The notes under the pieces are model-generated. The model saw only the letters and a list, made by a program, of their open reading frames with translations. It was not told the origin of the DNA and searched no databases. Of a stretch of DNA of 34,483 bases, positions 14,824-24,765 are shown piece after piece. The DNA comes from Gammaproteobacteria bacterium (GTDB lineage: Bacteria; Pseudomonadota; Gammaproteobacteria; Chromatiales; Chromatiaceae), in contig SLIM01000216.1 of the NCBI GenBank assembly GCA_007135625.1, forward strand, positions 1 to 34,483, given 5' to 3'. A program made the translations under genes and the position numbers. The number at the start of each line of letters is the position of its first letter. Within the stretch, counting starts at the first letter, position 1.

Positions 14824-17800
14824 TTACTGATGACCAATCTCCAAGCGATAGGTAATTTCAACAATCGGCAGTTCCCACCGCTCCGCTTGGCAGCGTTGAC
14901 GGTAGCCATCTTTCTCATCATCTTTTGTTCGTTGCAGCATCGCGATGACCTCAACCGATTCGACTCCCTGCCAGTGGTTGCAGAGTTCTGCGCCGGGCTG
15001 CCCCGGCTCTCGGTGGTTGGCGAGGCGAGCGATGGGGATCTGCTGGTGAAGCAGCAGCAGACGGTTGCCGTTACGCCCAGGGGAGAGCCGGGTACCGCTT
15101 TCGACCGTTCGCAGTGCCGCATGAATCGGGTGGTGCGGTGGATGACTTCCGGCGTAACCGAGGTCGAAGGCAGCGCTACCGAGAAACTCCCGCCTTAACC
15201 CTTTGAGCGCCGCTGGGTAGCTGTTATCAACCGGGGCGTGGCGAGTGATGAGAAAATCCCCCTGTAATTGGCCAATAAAAGGGTTGTCACCGTCGTTGCG
15301 ACATAAGATATAGAGGGTTTCACAGGCGCGTGACAGGGCGACATAGCAGAGCCGTCGTTCGCTTTCGTTGGCGCTATTCCAGTCGCCATCAAGTAGCCAC
15401 AGATGGCGAAACTCCATTCCTTTCACAGAGTGGATGGTGCTGAGAAAGATGCCGTCGCCGAGACGTTGCTGGCTGCGCTGGTCGTTGAGCGCCTCGTAAA
15501 GGTAACTCTCTAGGTGAATCGCCGGTTGTGGTAGATCGCCGCTCTGCCTCTGCCACTGCGCCAGAATACCGTGCAAGTTGCCCCACCAAGGGTTGCGTGC
15601 GGCAGGGGCGAGCTGTTGCAGCGCCTGGCTAGCGGAGATCTGTTTGCCGCGTTGGCACTTGAGCCAGTCGAGCAGATGGCGGTGCTCGCGAATCCGCAGG
15701 GGGGAGGGATACTGCTTGGAAGGCAGGGCATAGCTGACCTCCACTCCCTCGCTCGCCAGCAGGATGCGGAGTGCGTCGAGCTGTCGCCAAGTGCGCGCAA
15801 GAACGGCACAATCACGCCCCACAAGCTGCGGGTCGAGCTGCTTGAGGCGGTGCCACTCATCCACCACCGCGCGGGCCTGGTGGTAGCCGTCGCGAACTTG
15901 CAGGCACTGTACCCGCCCGTCAAACATCGCCGGCTGCTGCTGCCAGCGTCCCCCCGGAGAGTCATGGCGACGGCTGCGGTTGCGCTGAATCGGTTGTTCC
16001 GCTTTCATGCGATCGCGGTTGGCGGCGATCAGTTGGTTGGCAGCGGCGATAATGTAGGCGGTAGAGCGGTAGTTCTCCACTAGGTAGCAGGTCTCTGCTT
16101 GATAGTCGCGGGCAAAGCGGCGGATGAATTCGACATTGGTGCCGTTAAACTCGTAGATATTCTGGTCGTCATCACCGACCGCAAGGATCGAGAGGCGGCG
16201 TTCAGGATCCTGTTGAGTCCGCCCGGCAATGGCAGATACCAAGCGGTATTGGCGCTCATTAATATCTTGGTACTCATCCACCAAAATGTAGCGAAAACCG
16301 GCCAGTAGCCGCTCCCGCAGCTCGTCACTCTCGATCCCCAGGATCTCGTGTTTCCCCTCCAACAGCTCGGCAGCCTGGTCAAGCAGTTGATCAAAGTCGA
16401 TCTGCTGCTGCTCGGCATCGACCAAAGAGCGCCCCAGCAGCCGCATGGCGAGTCCGTGGTAGGTCTGTACCGTGACCCGGCGACTACCACCCCCCCCGAC
16501 CAAGCGATCTAAACGCCGCGCCAGCTCATCGGCAGCGTTGCGATTAAAACTGAGCAGCAGAATACTTTCAGGAGGTTGCCGCTGCACCTGCAACAGCCAA
16601 GCGCAGCGGTGGACGACGACCCGGCTTTTGCCCGCTCCAGGCCCGGCCAGGATCAGCAGATTACGTTCGGTCGGAGCGGTTACAATATCCTGCTGCTGCG
16701 GATTGTTGAGTTGCTCCACAATCTTTCGGTAGGCGCTATCACTGATCGCACGGGTCAACATCTCCTGATTATTGGGAAAATAACGCTGAATAAAGCTCTG
16801 TTTATCCTCAGAGAAATAGGCGGTGACCAAGCGTAGCGCCTGGCTGATTTTCAGCGTCCCAAGCTGGGCGTACTGGTTCATTACGTGGAGCTGAAAAATC
16901 TTTTCCAAATAGTGGTTGGCGAGTGGTTGGTAGTGCTGCAACCGGTAGCCCTGCCCCTTGCGCTCGGGAAGGATACGAATCGTCATTGCGGCATGAAAGA
17001 CGGCCAACCCCTGTTGCAAGATGATCACCTTCTGCTCATGCAAAAAGTTTAAGGCACGCTCAACCGCCGCCAGTGGATCCCGCAGCCGCGCCCGTAGCAG
17101 CAGATCCTGCTGCAGCGCACGCAAAATATCCTCCATCGCAAAAGCGACCATCAGGTTACTCCCTTTGGTATCTTTTGGGATCTTACGCAAGAGCTGCTCC
17201 ACGATCACCTGGGCAACCGCGTTGCGCAGCTCGGCAGTCTCCACCAGCGCCCGCCAACTGCGCCGCAGCAGACGTAACTGATAGTGGTCACGCCGACTAT
17301 AGCGCAACGCAATACTCCCCTGCCCCCCGGCCAGACCGCGCCCATCCTGGGCCAGGCTATAGAGCAGATCACGCAGCCGTTGCGGCAGACTCTCATGGCC
17401 ACTGTTCAAGAGCTGTTGGTTAAGGTGACGCAGCGACAACTCGTGCCACTCCCCCCCCTCCGCGTCGGGGGCCGTCTCGCGCAGCGCCTCAAACAGCGCC
17501 TTTTCCAGGATGATCACTGCCGCTAAACGTCCGCGTGAGTGGCCCTTCGCCTCGCGATGAACAAACGCAGTAAGCTGCATCGACTTACTGATCAACCCCT
17601 GCCCAGCCATGTCGTGGAGGGTGCGTAACACCTGCTGGCCGGGAGTCAGGCGACCCTTTACCTCTTCCGGTGTAGCATGAAAGGGGGCCAGTTCGGCCAG
17701 ATCATCGGCACTGAACCCCGTATCCGGGGAGCTGTTCAGCAGCCATTGCAAAATCGCCAGCCAGCGCTGCTGCTGCTGTTGCGAGAGGTTGCACCGTTCG

Positions 17801-20127
17801 ACCTTGCGCTGCGCCTCTTCCAGCGAGTGGACTAGCGGTCGCCCTTGGAAGATTTGGGTGTAATTCTGGTTTTGCTCCACAAAACCGGCCCGCTCCAACC
17901 AAGCGACAGCACTGCGCACCTTGGTATCAGCTCGTGTATCATAGGGATCGAAATGGCCGGTCAGCGCCTGGCTACGCAGCAGTTCACCGGTGGTCAAAAC
18001 TACCTCCTGGTCACCTTTGCGCCGCGCCGCACGTATCCCCCGCAAGATTGCCACGATGTCACGGTGACGCAGTTGTGACCGGCCACCAAGGCGAAACTGG
18101 ACTTCGACATCCGCTTCGTCGTAGAGCAGAATACACTCCGCCGTGCGCTGATCCCGCCCCGCCCGCCCCGCCTCTTGCAGGTAGTTTTCGAGCGACCCCG
18201 GAATATCGGCATGGATCACCAGTCGCACATCCTCCTTATCAATCCCCATCCCAAAGGCATTGGTTGCACAGATCACTTGCACCCGATTGGCCATAAACGC
18301 CTCCAGAATCTCGCGTTTGCGCGGAGCCTCCAGCCCGGCATGAAAGACCGCCACAGACCACCCCTGACTCCCCAAAGTAGCGGCCAAATCTTCACACTTT
18401 TTGCGGGTAGCACAGTAGATCAACGCCACCCCCTCGACCAGCCGCTCTTGCAGCAAGGCATGGATCCAGCCACTCCTAGCCATCTCCGCGACCGGCTCCA
18501 CCGCAAAGCACAAATTGTCACGCTGCACCTCGGCGCGATAGAGGGTCAACTCCAGCCCTAGGGTAGTGCGAAAATAGGCGGCAATCTCCTCCGCTACATC
18601 TCGCTTGGCAGTAGCGGTAAAGCACTGCACCGGCGGGATCGGCACCCCCTGCTGCTGGGCAATCTCCCTGATTCTTCTCCCCGCATAGAGGTAATCAGGA
18701 CGGAAATCGTGTCCCCACTTGGAGAGGCAGTGCGCCTCGTCAAAGACCCAGCAACCGATCTCGCGCTGGCTAATTACACGATTCAGGGAGTGATTACGCA
18801 ACTGTTCGGGAGAGAGGTAGAGCAGCGCAATATCCCCCATGCGTACCTGCTCCAGGATCTGTCCCCGCTCCGGTGGGGTCAGCAGCCCATAGAGTGCGCC
18901 GACATGGTGAGCGCCGCTCTTGTGGCGCAGGTTATCGACCTGATCCTTCATCAGCGCTTGCAGCGGCGAGATGATTAGGGTCAACAGCCCGCGCCGCTGG
19001 TAGCGAATGAGTGCCGGGAGCTGGTAACAGAGCGATTTGCCACCACCCGTGGGGAGAATCGCCAACAGCGACTGCTCCCCCATGGCATCAGCGACGATAC
19101 GCCGTTGCAGGCTTTCCCCCGTAGCGGGATCAAGTGGTTGCGGGCGGAAGGCGGCAAAGCCAAAGTAGCGTTGCAGTTGCCCCTCAGGGTGATGAACCTG
19201 GCAGCAGTAGTGGCACTGCGCAGAGCCGCAGGGGATATCCCGCAACTGGTGAAGGATGAGCGCAACCGCTGGAAACTGGTGGCGCACCCAGCCGGGCAGT
19301 ACCGAGTTCCCACCAGCAACACCGAGCCAAGCCGCGCAGTAAGCGAGTGCGATACGCTGCTCGCGGTCGGGCAGATAGCGCCGTACAACGGCATCAAAAC
19401 GACTGCTGCAAACCTCCCCCGCCCACTGCTCGCGCAGGTTGCGGTAGGCCTCCGCCGCACCAATCTGGGCGACTCCGAGAGCGGCAAAGAGGGCCACCAA
19501 CCCCGCCCCCATGCGATCGCTCTCCAAGCAGTAGCGGATCAGCGCAAGGCGCTGCGGAGACTCCACCTGCTGCTGTGCAAAGACGTTCCACTGATCACGC
19601 AACAGCTCTGCCGTCAAACGAGCATCGGCGAGAGGGTCGCTTAGGCTATCACGCACCAGCTTATACTCTTTTACAAGCTTATGATAGGGGTTTTGTGGAA
19701 AGGCTAACGGTGAGAGGTAAAGGGTATCAATCACCGGTTTGTGGTACAGCTCCAACGCCACCAGATGGTTACGCAGGTGCGGCAAGTCGTGGTGCAACAC
19801 ATTGTGACCCAACAACCGCTGCGCCGGTGCGCAAAAGGTATCCAATGCATGCAGCACGTCCGATCCAAGTCGCCCCCGGCGGTGAAACTCCCGCCCCCCA
19901 AGCAGCGCCCCGATAGCGTAGATCTCGCCACGCGCATTGATCTCCAGATCGACCACCGCCGTCTCATCCAGAAAGCGCTCCAATGCCGCAGCGGGCAACA
20001 CCTCTCCCCCACTCTCTAGCGTACAAGCACCCTCTACCTCATTCCGCACAGGCCCAACCTCATCATAATTCAATGGATGGTAACAGCAAGGGCATACGGC
20101 CTTCCCCCCGAGCCGACAAGACCTCAT
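14824..20127 (-). CDS. Giant fusion helicase: DEDD exonuclease - RecQ - UvrD
   Basis: One uninterrupted frame of 1767 codons carries three enzymatic modules. Residues 40-180 look like a DEDD 3'-5' exonuclease: VVDLEI (Exo I), LLGHNVLHHD (Exo II) and DPLADARLT (Exo III). Residues 340-680 are a RecQ helicase core with Walker A LPTGGGKS, DEAHCLSKWGHDFR and QEAGRAGRD. Two Cys clusters (CPCC near 12-15, and CGSAQCHYCC near 300-309) may bind zinc. Residues 1135-1610 are a superfamily 1A UvrD core with AGPGAGKS (1161-1168), ILVDEYQDIN, GDDDQNIYEF, LVENYRST, STIHSVKGMEF and a YVALSRACE motif VI. All helicase motifs appear intact. The ends are a 10-kDa C-terminal extension with no recognised motif. 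It is monocistronic and divergent from prkB. The likely role is DNA repair or restart of recombination intermediates; a defence role is possible but unsupported. Confidence 0.88.
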   Translation of the reverse strand: MRSCRLGGKAVCPCCYHPLNYDEVGPVRNEVEGACTLESGGEVLPAAALERFLDETAVVDLEINARGEIYAIGALLGGREFHRRGRLGSDVLHALDTFCAPAQRLLGHNVLHHDLPHLRNHLVALELYHKPVIDTLYLSPLAFPQNPYHKLVKEYKLVRDSLSDPLADARLTAELLRDQWNVFAQQQVESPQRLALIRYCLESDRMGAGLVALFAALGVAQIGAAEAYRNLREQWAGEVCSSRFDAVVRRYLPDREQRIALAYCAAWLGVAGGNSVLPGWVRHQFPAVALILHQLRDIPCGSAQCHYCCQVHHPEGQLQRYFGFAAFRPQPLDPATGESLQRRIVADAMGEQSLLAILPTGGGKSLCYQLPALIRYQRRGLLTLIISPLQALMKDQVDNLRHKSGAHHVGALYGLLTPPERGQILEQVRMGDIALLYLSPEQLRNHSLNRVISQREIGCWVFDEAHCLSKWGHDFRPDYLYAGRRIREIAQQQGVPIPPVQCFTATAKRDVAEEIAAYFRTTLGLELTLYRAEVQRDNLCFAVEPVAEMARSGWIHALLQERLVEGVALIYCATRKKCEDLAATLGSQGWSVAVFHAGLEAPRKREILEAFMANRVQVICATNAFGMGIDKEDVRLVIHADIPGSLENYLQEAGRAGRDQRTAECILLYDEADVEVQFRLGGRSQLRHRDIVAILRGIRAARRKGDQEVVLTTGELLRSQALTGHFDPYDTRADTKVRSAVAWLERAGFVEQNQNYTQIFQGRPLVHSLEEAQRKVERCNLSQQQQQRWLAILQWLLNSSPDTGFSADDLAELAPFHATPEEVKGRLTPGQQVLRTLHDMAGQGLISKSMQLTAFVHREAKGHSRGRLAAVIILEKALFEALRETAPDAEGGEWHELSLRHLNQQLLNSGHESLPQRLRDLLYSLAQDGRGLAGGQGSIALRYSRRDHYQLRLLRRSWRALVETAELRNAVAQVIVEQLLRKIPKDTKGSNLMVAFAMEDILRALQQDLLLRARLRDPLAAVERALNFLHEQKVIILQQGLAVFHAAMTIRILPERKGQGYRLQHYQPLANHYLEKIFQLHVMNQYAQLGTLKISQALRLVTAYFSEDKQSFIQRYFPNNQEMLTRAISDSAYRKIVEQLNNPQQQDIVTAPTERNLLILAGPGAGKSRVVVHRCAWLLQVQRQPPESILLLSFNRNAADELARRLDRLVGGGGSRRVTVQTYHGLAMRLLGRSLVDAEQQQIDFDQLLDQAAELLEGKHEILGIESDELRERLLAGFRYILVDEYQDINERQYRLVSAIAGRTQQDPERRLSILAVGDDDQNIYEFNGTNVEFIRRFARDYQAETCYLVENYRSTAYIIAAANQLIAANRDRMKAEQPIQRNRSRRHDSPGGRWQQQPAMFDGRVQCLQVRDGYHQARAVVDEWHRLKQLDPQLVGRDCAVLARTWRQLDALRILLASEGVEVSYALPSKQYPSPLRIREHRHLLDWLKCQRGKQISASQALQQLAPAARNPWWGNLHGILAQWQRQSGDLPQPAIHLESYLYEALNDQRSQQRLGDGIFLSTIHSVKGMEFRHLWLLDGDWNSANESERRLCYVALSRACETLYILCRNDGDNPFIGQLQGDFLITRHAPVDNSYPAALKGLRREFLGSAAFDLGYAGSHPPHHPIHAALRTVESGTRLSPGRNGNRLLLLHQQIPIARLANHREPGQPGAELCNHWQGVESVEVIAMLQRTKDDEKDGYRQRCQAERWELPIVEITYRLEIGHQ

Positions 20128-20185
20128 CGTAGCAAAACCTTAGTCATAATGCAAGGATTCAAGAGTGGATGTAATCACCCGCTTC

Positions 20186-20214
20186 TTGACTCACGCCGCC
20201 CGATAGCGTATTTA
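20186..20214 (+). promoter_or_regulatory. Candidate sigma-70 promoter of prkB
   Basis: TTGACT (20186-20191) and TATTTA (20209-20214) are separated by exactly 17 bp. The ATG of prkB is about 55 bases downstream. I looked for a CbbR-type site around it and could not identify one with confidence. Confidence 0.45.
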
Positions 20215-20269
20215 TTGTTCTAAATAGTCACCATTAAGCCACTTCATTACCTGACGGGAGTATTAGACT

Positions 20270-21250
20270 ATGTCGATCAAACACCCTATTGTTGCCGTTA
20301 CTGGTGCCTCTGGCTCGGGGACTACGACAATTCAAAAGGCCTTTGAACACATCTTCTCCCGCGAAGGTATTCGATCCGTTGTTGTTGAAGGAGATAGCTT
20401 CCGCCGCTACGACCGTCACCAGATGCAGGAGGCCTACCAGCGCTCCCTAGCGCGGGGGGTACCGATCAACCACTTCGGTCCCTGCGCAAACCTGTTTGAT
20501 CGCCTAGAGGGGCTATTTCGCGAATACTCCCGAACCGGCGAGGGATTGGTGCGGCGCTATATCCGCACCGCCGAAGAGGCCGAGACAGCAGGACTGCCGG
20601 TCGGCACCTTTACCCCCTGGGAAGAGATGGAAGAGGGCAGTGACCTGCTCTTCTACAAAGGGCTGCATGGGGGGGCGATTGAAACCACCTGGTCGCACCG
20701 CAAAATGAGTCCGTCACACAACCCGATAGCGATTCGTAAGCGCCAGCAACTGGAGAGCGTAGACCATCCCGGAGTCGATATTGCGCAGTGGGTCGACCTG
20801 CTGCTCGGCGTGGTGCCGGTGGTCAATCTGGAGTGGATTCAGAAGATCCACCGCGACTGCCGAATCAAAGGGTGCTCCAAAGAGGCGGTGATTCAAACCA
20901 TTCTGCGCTATATGCCCGACTATGTACGCTACATCTCCCCCCAGTTCTCCCTCACCGACATCAATTTTCAACGCATCCCCCTGGTAGACACCTCAAACCC
21001 CTTTGATGATCGCGAAGTCCCCTCACCCCACGAGAGTATGCTGGTCATTCGCTTTCGTGAGCCACAGCACCATAACTTCCCCTATTTTTTGAGTATGTTC
21101 AAAAACTCTTTTATGTCGCGGCGCAATACCCTAGTCATCCCCGGCGGCTCACTGCAACTGGCGATGGAGGTGATCTGCACCCCCCTAGTCCATGAGCTGG
21201 TGGAGCGGCGGCGAGATGCCGAGATCTACTGTAGCCGAGCGAAGCCGTAA
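20270..21250 (+). CDS. prkB: Phosphoribulokinase, proteobacterial type
   Basis: PRK phosphorylates ribulose 5-phosphate to ribulose 1,5-bisphosphate, the step that feeds RuBisCO in the Calvin cycle. The 326-residue protein has the P-loop GASGSGTTT (12-20), EGDSFRRYDRHQM and FYKGLHGG. It also has the class-specific NLEWIQKIHRDCRIKG and YVRYISPQFS segments of the octameric, NADH-responsive proteobacterial form rather than the plant/cyanobacterial form. GGGAG precedes the ATG. No RuBisCO or other cbb gene lies in the window. The kinase gene follows 35 bases downstream and may share the transcript. Confidence 0.95.
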   Translation: MSIKHPIVAVTGASGSGTTTIQKAFEHIFSREGIRSVVVEGDSFRRYDRHQMQEAYQRSLARGVPINHFGPCANLFDRLEGLFREYSRTGEGLVRRYIRTAEEAETAGLPVGTFTPWEEMEEGSDLLFYKGLHGGAIETTWSHRKMSPSHNPIAIRKRQQLESVDHPGVDIAQWVDLLLGVVPVVNLEWIQKIHRDCRIKGCSKEAVIQTILRYMPDYVRYISPQFSLTDINFQRIPLVDTSNPFDDREVPSPHESMLVIRFREPQHHNFPYFLSMFKNSFMSRRNTLVIPGGSLQLAMEVICTPLVHELVERRRDAEIYCSRAKP

Positions 21251-21285
21251 AAAACATGAGTGAGGAAAAATGCGGGTGGGCGTAG

Positions 21286-24200
21286 ATGGATACTCTTTTA
21301 CAACTCACCCTACTCCTCCTGCCGGGAGGAGTGCTGACAATCGCGGCGTTACTTTACGGAAATCGCCGTTTAGCACGTGAAATGGCGGCCCGCCAGCAGG
21401 TAGAGGCGAACTACCAAGAGCTGCATGGGCGACTGGAGAAGATCGCCGAGCAGATCCCCGGGATGATCTACCAATACCGACTCCACCCCGATGGCCACGC
21501 CTCCTGTCCCTACGCCAGTCACGCGATTTACTCCCTCTTCGGCCTCTCTCACCAAGCGGTGCGAGAGGATTCCGCCCTGCTCTTCCAGAGCATCCACCCC
21601 GATGATCGTGAGACGGTAGCGCAGAGCATCCTGACCTCGGCCCACACCCTACAGCGTTGGCACCTGGAGTACCGGGTACTGCTGAGTAGTGGGATAGTGC
21701 GCTGGCAGCTTGGGGATGCGGTGCCGGAGCGGCTGGCCGACGGCTCCACCCTGTGGCACGGTTACATCACCGACATTACCACAAACAAAGAGGCAGAGCG
21801 AGCGTTGCAGGCCAAGGAGCAGCGTTTGCAGCAGCACGCTGAGGAGGCGCTGCGCAAGCGGGAAGCGCACTACCGCCTGATTATTGCCGCAATGAGCGAA
21901 GGGGTCATCGTGCGCGATCGAGAGGGGGTGCTGCTCATCTGCAACCCCGCCGCCGAGCGGCTACTGGGTCTCTCCCGCGCCCAGTTACTCGAACCGCACC
22001 GCATTGATCCGCGCTGGCGAGCCAGTTACCTGGACGGGCGCACGGCCCCACTGGCCGAGTGGCCCTGTCAACTCGCCCTGCAGAGCGGCCAGCCGCAACA
22101 TCACCAACAGATTGGGATTCACCTCCCCGACGGTCACCTGCGCTGGCTACAGGTAAATGCCGAGCCGCTCTTCACGGATGAGCCAGCGGCGCTGTACGGG
22201 GTGGTCGCCACCTTCTCGGACATTACCGCCAACCGCGCCGCAACCCGAGAGATCGACCAGCAGCGGCGCACCCTGGAGGCGATCTTAGAACAGACTCCGG
22301 TTGCGGTTATGGTCTTCTCCCCCAGCGGATCGATCCTGCTCGCCAACCAAGAGGCGGAGTCACTGCTCGGCGACTTCCCCAGCACGCCGCTTGAGGAGCT
22401 AGGTCGCGCCTATCAAGCCTTTATCAGCGGCAGTAACACCCCCTATCCACCCACCCAAATGCCCCTGGTTCGCGCCCTTCAGGGAGAGAGTTGCAGCACC
22501 GACGATATGGAGATACGCCGCAGCGATGGATCCCGTATCCGTTTGCAGATCACCGCCGCCCCGATTCTCGACCAGCAAGGGAAGATCAGCGCCAGCGTGG
22601 TAGCGTTTCAGGACATCACCGAGCGCAAGCGGGCCGAGGCGGTGATCTCCGCCAGTGAGCAGCGCTTTCGCGAAATGTTTGAGTACTCCCCGGTCGGCTA
22701 TCAATCCCTCGACCGCAACGGCTGCTACCTGGAGGTCAACCAGGCGCTCTGCACCCTCCTCCACTATCGCCCCGAACAGCTTCTCGGCAAACCCTTTGGT
22801 GAGTTCTGGTCGCCCTCCACGCAGGAGCATTTTCTCCATGCCTTTTCCTGCTTTGTCGAAAAGGGTTCAGCCCAGCAAGAGCTAGAGCTGATCGCTGGTG
22901 ATAGGAGCTTGGTCACGGTGCTGCTGCAAGGCACCATCCAGCGCGACGAAACCGGCCTCTTTTTACGCAGCCACTGCATTCTCATTGATATTAGCGAGCG
23001 CAAACGGGCGGAGCTACAGATTGAGCAGGCACGGCAGGCGGCGGAGGCGGCCAATCAGGCCAAAAGCACCTTTATCGCTCGCATGAACCATGAGCTGCGC
23101 ACCCCCCTCAATGGCATTCTCGGCTACGCCCATATCCTGCGCCAACAGGCCCTGCCCGGTTCGCTGATCGAGCAGGCGAGTACGGTGATCGAGGGCAGCG
23201 GCGAACATCTGCTGGGGTTGATCAATGAGATCCTCGACCTCGCCAAGGTGGAGGCGGGACGGGAACGGTTAGAACGGGTGCCGGTAGCCCTTCAGGGCGT
23301 GCTGGATGAAGTGATGGCGCTCATGCGGTTACGTGCCGAGCGGCATAACCTACGCCTCCAGCAGCAGTTCGGTGCGCTGCCGAAACAGATCTACGCCGAC
23401 CCGCGCCGGCTACGCCAGATTTTGCTCAACCTGCTGGGCAATGCCATCAAGTTTACCCGCCAAGGCGGAATCATCCTGCATGTCACCCCACAGCAACAGA
23501 GCGCACACGAGGTGGTCATGCGCTTCGCAGTGGAGGATAGTGGGCCGGGAATCCCCGCCGATAAACTGCACACCATTTTTGAGCCATTTGAACAGCTTGC
23601 CGACCACCGCCACCTCCCCGAGGGGACTGGGCTGGGGCTGGCAATCTGTCGTAACCTGGTCACCCTGATGGGGGGGAGACTGGAGCTAATGAGCCGCCAC
23701 GCAAGCGGCGGGTGGCGCACCACGGCAGAGGGGAGCGAGCTGCCACCAGCACCGCAGCAGGCCAGCCAAACGGGTACGCTATTTTGGTTCGACCTGCGCT
23801 TTCCGATCCCGGAGGAGTCGGCGGATGCCCTCGTCCCTGCCAACGCGCCGCTTCGCGAGAGCGCCCAGATTAGCGGCATCGCCAGCCCCCCTCCGACACT
23901 CTTAATCGTGGATGATATCGCCACCAACCGGCAACTGCTGCACCACCTGCTCGACCCCCTCGGCTGCAAGGTCTTGCAGGCAGTCAATGGTGTCGATGCC
24001 CTGCAAATCGCCACCGCCCACCCTCTCGACCTGCTGATTACCGACATCCAAATGCCAGAACTCGACGGCTATGAACTGATTCAGCAGTTCCGTAGCCCCC
24101 CACCCGATGCCACTGCACCCGACTTGCGCCAGGTGAAAATTATCGTCCTCTCCGCCAGCGTCAGCCGTGGCGACGAGGAGCGCTGCCTCGCCCTTGGCGC

Positions 24201-24540
24201 GGATCGCTTTCTGCCAAAACCGCTCCACGCTCCCGACCTGCTGGCCCTACTCAGTGAGCTAGCGGGGGTGGAGTGGATCTATAGCACCCCACCGCAGGTG
24301 GCCGCAGTCGAGGAGTACGACGGCCCGGAACAGGCCCAACTGGAGCAGCTCTGGCACCACACCCAAGCGGGTGACATTGATGCCCTCCTCGCCGCCTGCC
24401 AAGCGTTGGAAGAGCGCCACCCGGCCTTCGCCCGCCATATCCAAGGCCTCGCCGAAAACCTGCTGCTGGAGCCGTTGGGCGATGAACTCAAGCGGCTTCT
24501 CCAGCTCGCGGAGGAGAGTGAACAGAAAATCGAGGAGTAG
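21286..24540 (+). CDS. Hybrid sensor histidine kinase with four PAS domains and a receiver
   Basis: This 1084-residue protein begins with one hydrophobic segment (about 5-24), so it is probably membrane-tethered with its sensory domains in the cytoplasm. Four PAS repeats follow at about 48-170, 192-318, 327-448 and 455-575; each ends in the typical DIT or DIS plus charged helix. HisKA has MNHELRTPLNG with phospho-accepting H602. The HATPase_c domain shows NLLGNAIKFT, EDSGPGIP and GTGLGLAICRNLV. A receiver domain has LLIVDD, phospho-accepting D920 (LLITDIQMP) and LPKPL. The last 75 residues are helical without a histidine-phosphotransfer motif. The PAS ligand is unknown; redox or energy state is a common theme in this group. 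No separate response regulator is adjacent. Confidence 0.9.
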   Translation: MDTLLQLTLLLLPGGVLTIAALLYGNRRLAREMAARQQVEANYQELHGRLEKIAEQIPGMIYQYRLHPDGHASCPYASHAIYSLFGLSHQAVREDSALLFQSIHPDDRETVAQSILTSAHTLQRWHLEYRVLLSSGIVRWQLGDAVPERLADGSTLWHGYITDITTNKEAERALQAKEQRLQQHAEEALRKREAHYRLIIAAMSEGVIVRDREGVLLICNPAAERLLGLSRAQLLEPHRIDPRWRASYLDGRTAPLAEWPCQLALQSGQPQHHQQIGIHLPDGHLRWLQVNAEPLFTDEPAALYGVVATFSDITANRAATREIDQQRRTLEAILEQTPVAVMVFSPSGSILLANQEAESLLGDFPSTPLEELGRAYQAFISGSNTPYPPTQMPLVRALQGESCSTDDMEIRRSDGSRIRLQITAAPILDQQGKISASVVAFQDITERKRAEAVISASEQRFREMFEYSPVGYQSLDRNGCYLEVNQALCTLLHYRPEQLLGKPFGEFWSPSTQEHFLHAFSCFVEKGSAQQELELIAGDRSLVTVLLQGTIQRDETGLFLRSHCILIDISERKRAELQIEQARQAAEAANQAKSTFIARMNHELRTPLNGILGYAHILRQQALPGSLIEQASTVIEGSGEHLLGLINEILDLAKVEAGRERLERVPVALQGVLDEVMALMRLRAERHNLRLQQQFGALPKQIYADPRRLRQILLNLLGNAIKFTRQGGIILHVTPQQQSAHEVVMRFAVEDSGPGIPADKLHTIFEPFEQLADHRHLPEGTGLGLAICRNLVTLMGGRLELMSRHASGGWRTTAEGSELPPAPQQASQTGTLFWFDLRFPIPEESADALVPANAPLRESAQISGIASPPPTLLIVDDIATNRQLLHHLLDPLGCKVLQAVNGVDALQIATAHPLDLLITDIQMPELDGYELIQQFRSPPPDATAPDLRQVKIIVLSASVSRGDEERCLALGADRFLPKPLHAPDLLALLSELAGVEWIYSTPPQVAAVEEYDGPEQAQLEQLWHHTQAGDIDALLAACQALEERHPAFARHIQGLAENLLLEPLGDELKRLLQLAEESEQKIEE

Positions 24541-24692
24541 TCGCAGCGTCCGTTACGTTTTCTCTATAACGCCAAAGAGAGAGCTGCTGACGGAGAGCGG
24601 ATGGCAGATAACTGAACATGAATCCCAAAAACTCTTATGGTGGAACTAAGCCCTGTTTGATCACTCTGAGCATCCTAATCGACCCGGAAAAT

Positions 24693-24737
24693 GGGCCGCG
24701 TAGGCCCGACTCGGCTCTCTTTTCTCTTTTCTCTTTT
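24693..24737. repeat. Short hairpin and three-copy CTCTTTT heptamer upstream of the efflux adaptor
   Basis: GGGCC (24693-24697) and GGCCC (24703-24707) form a 5-bp stem. Ten bases later CTCTTTT is repeated three times without error (24717-24737). The hairpin-plus-pyrimidine layout recalls a terminator, but the stem is short and the T-runs are broken by C. The tract ends 28 bases before the preferred start of the adaptor gene and lies inside the longer alternative frame from 24691. Confidence 0.5.
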
Positions 24738-24765
24738 CTGTTGTCTGCCCCCTCGCCTTGACTCT

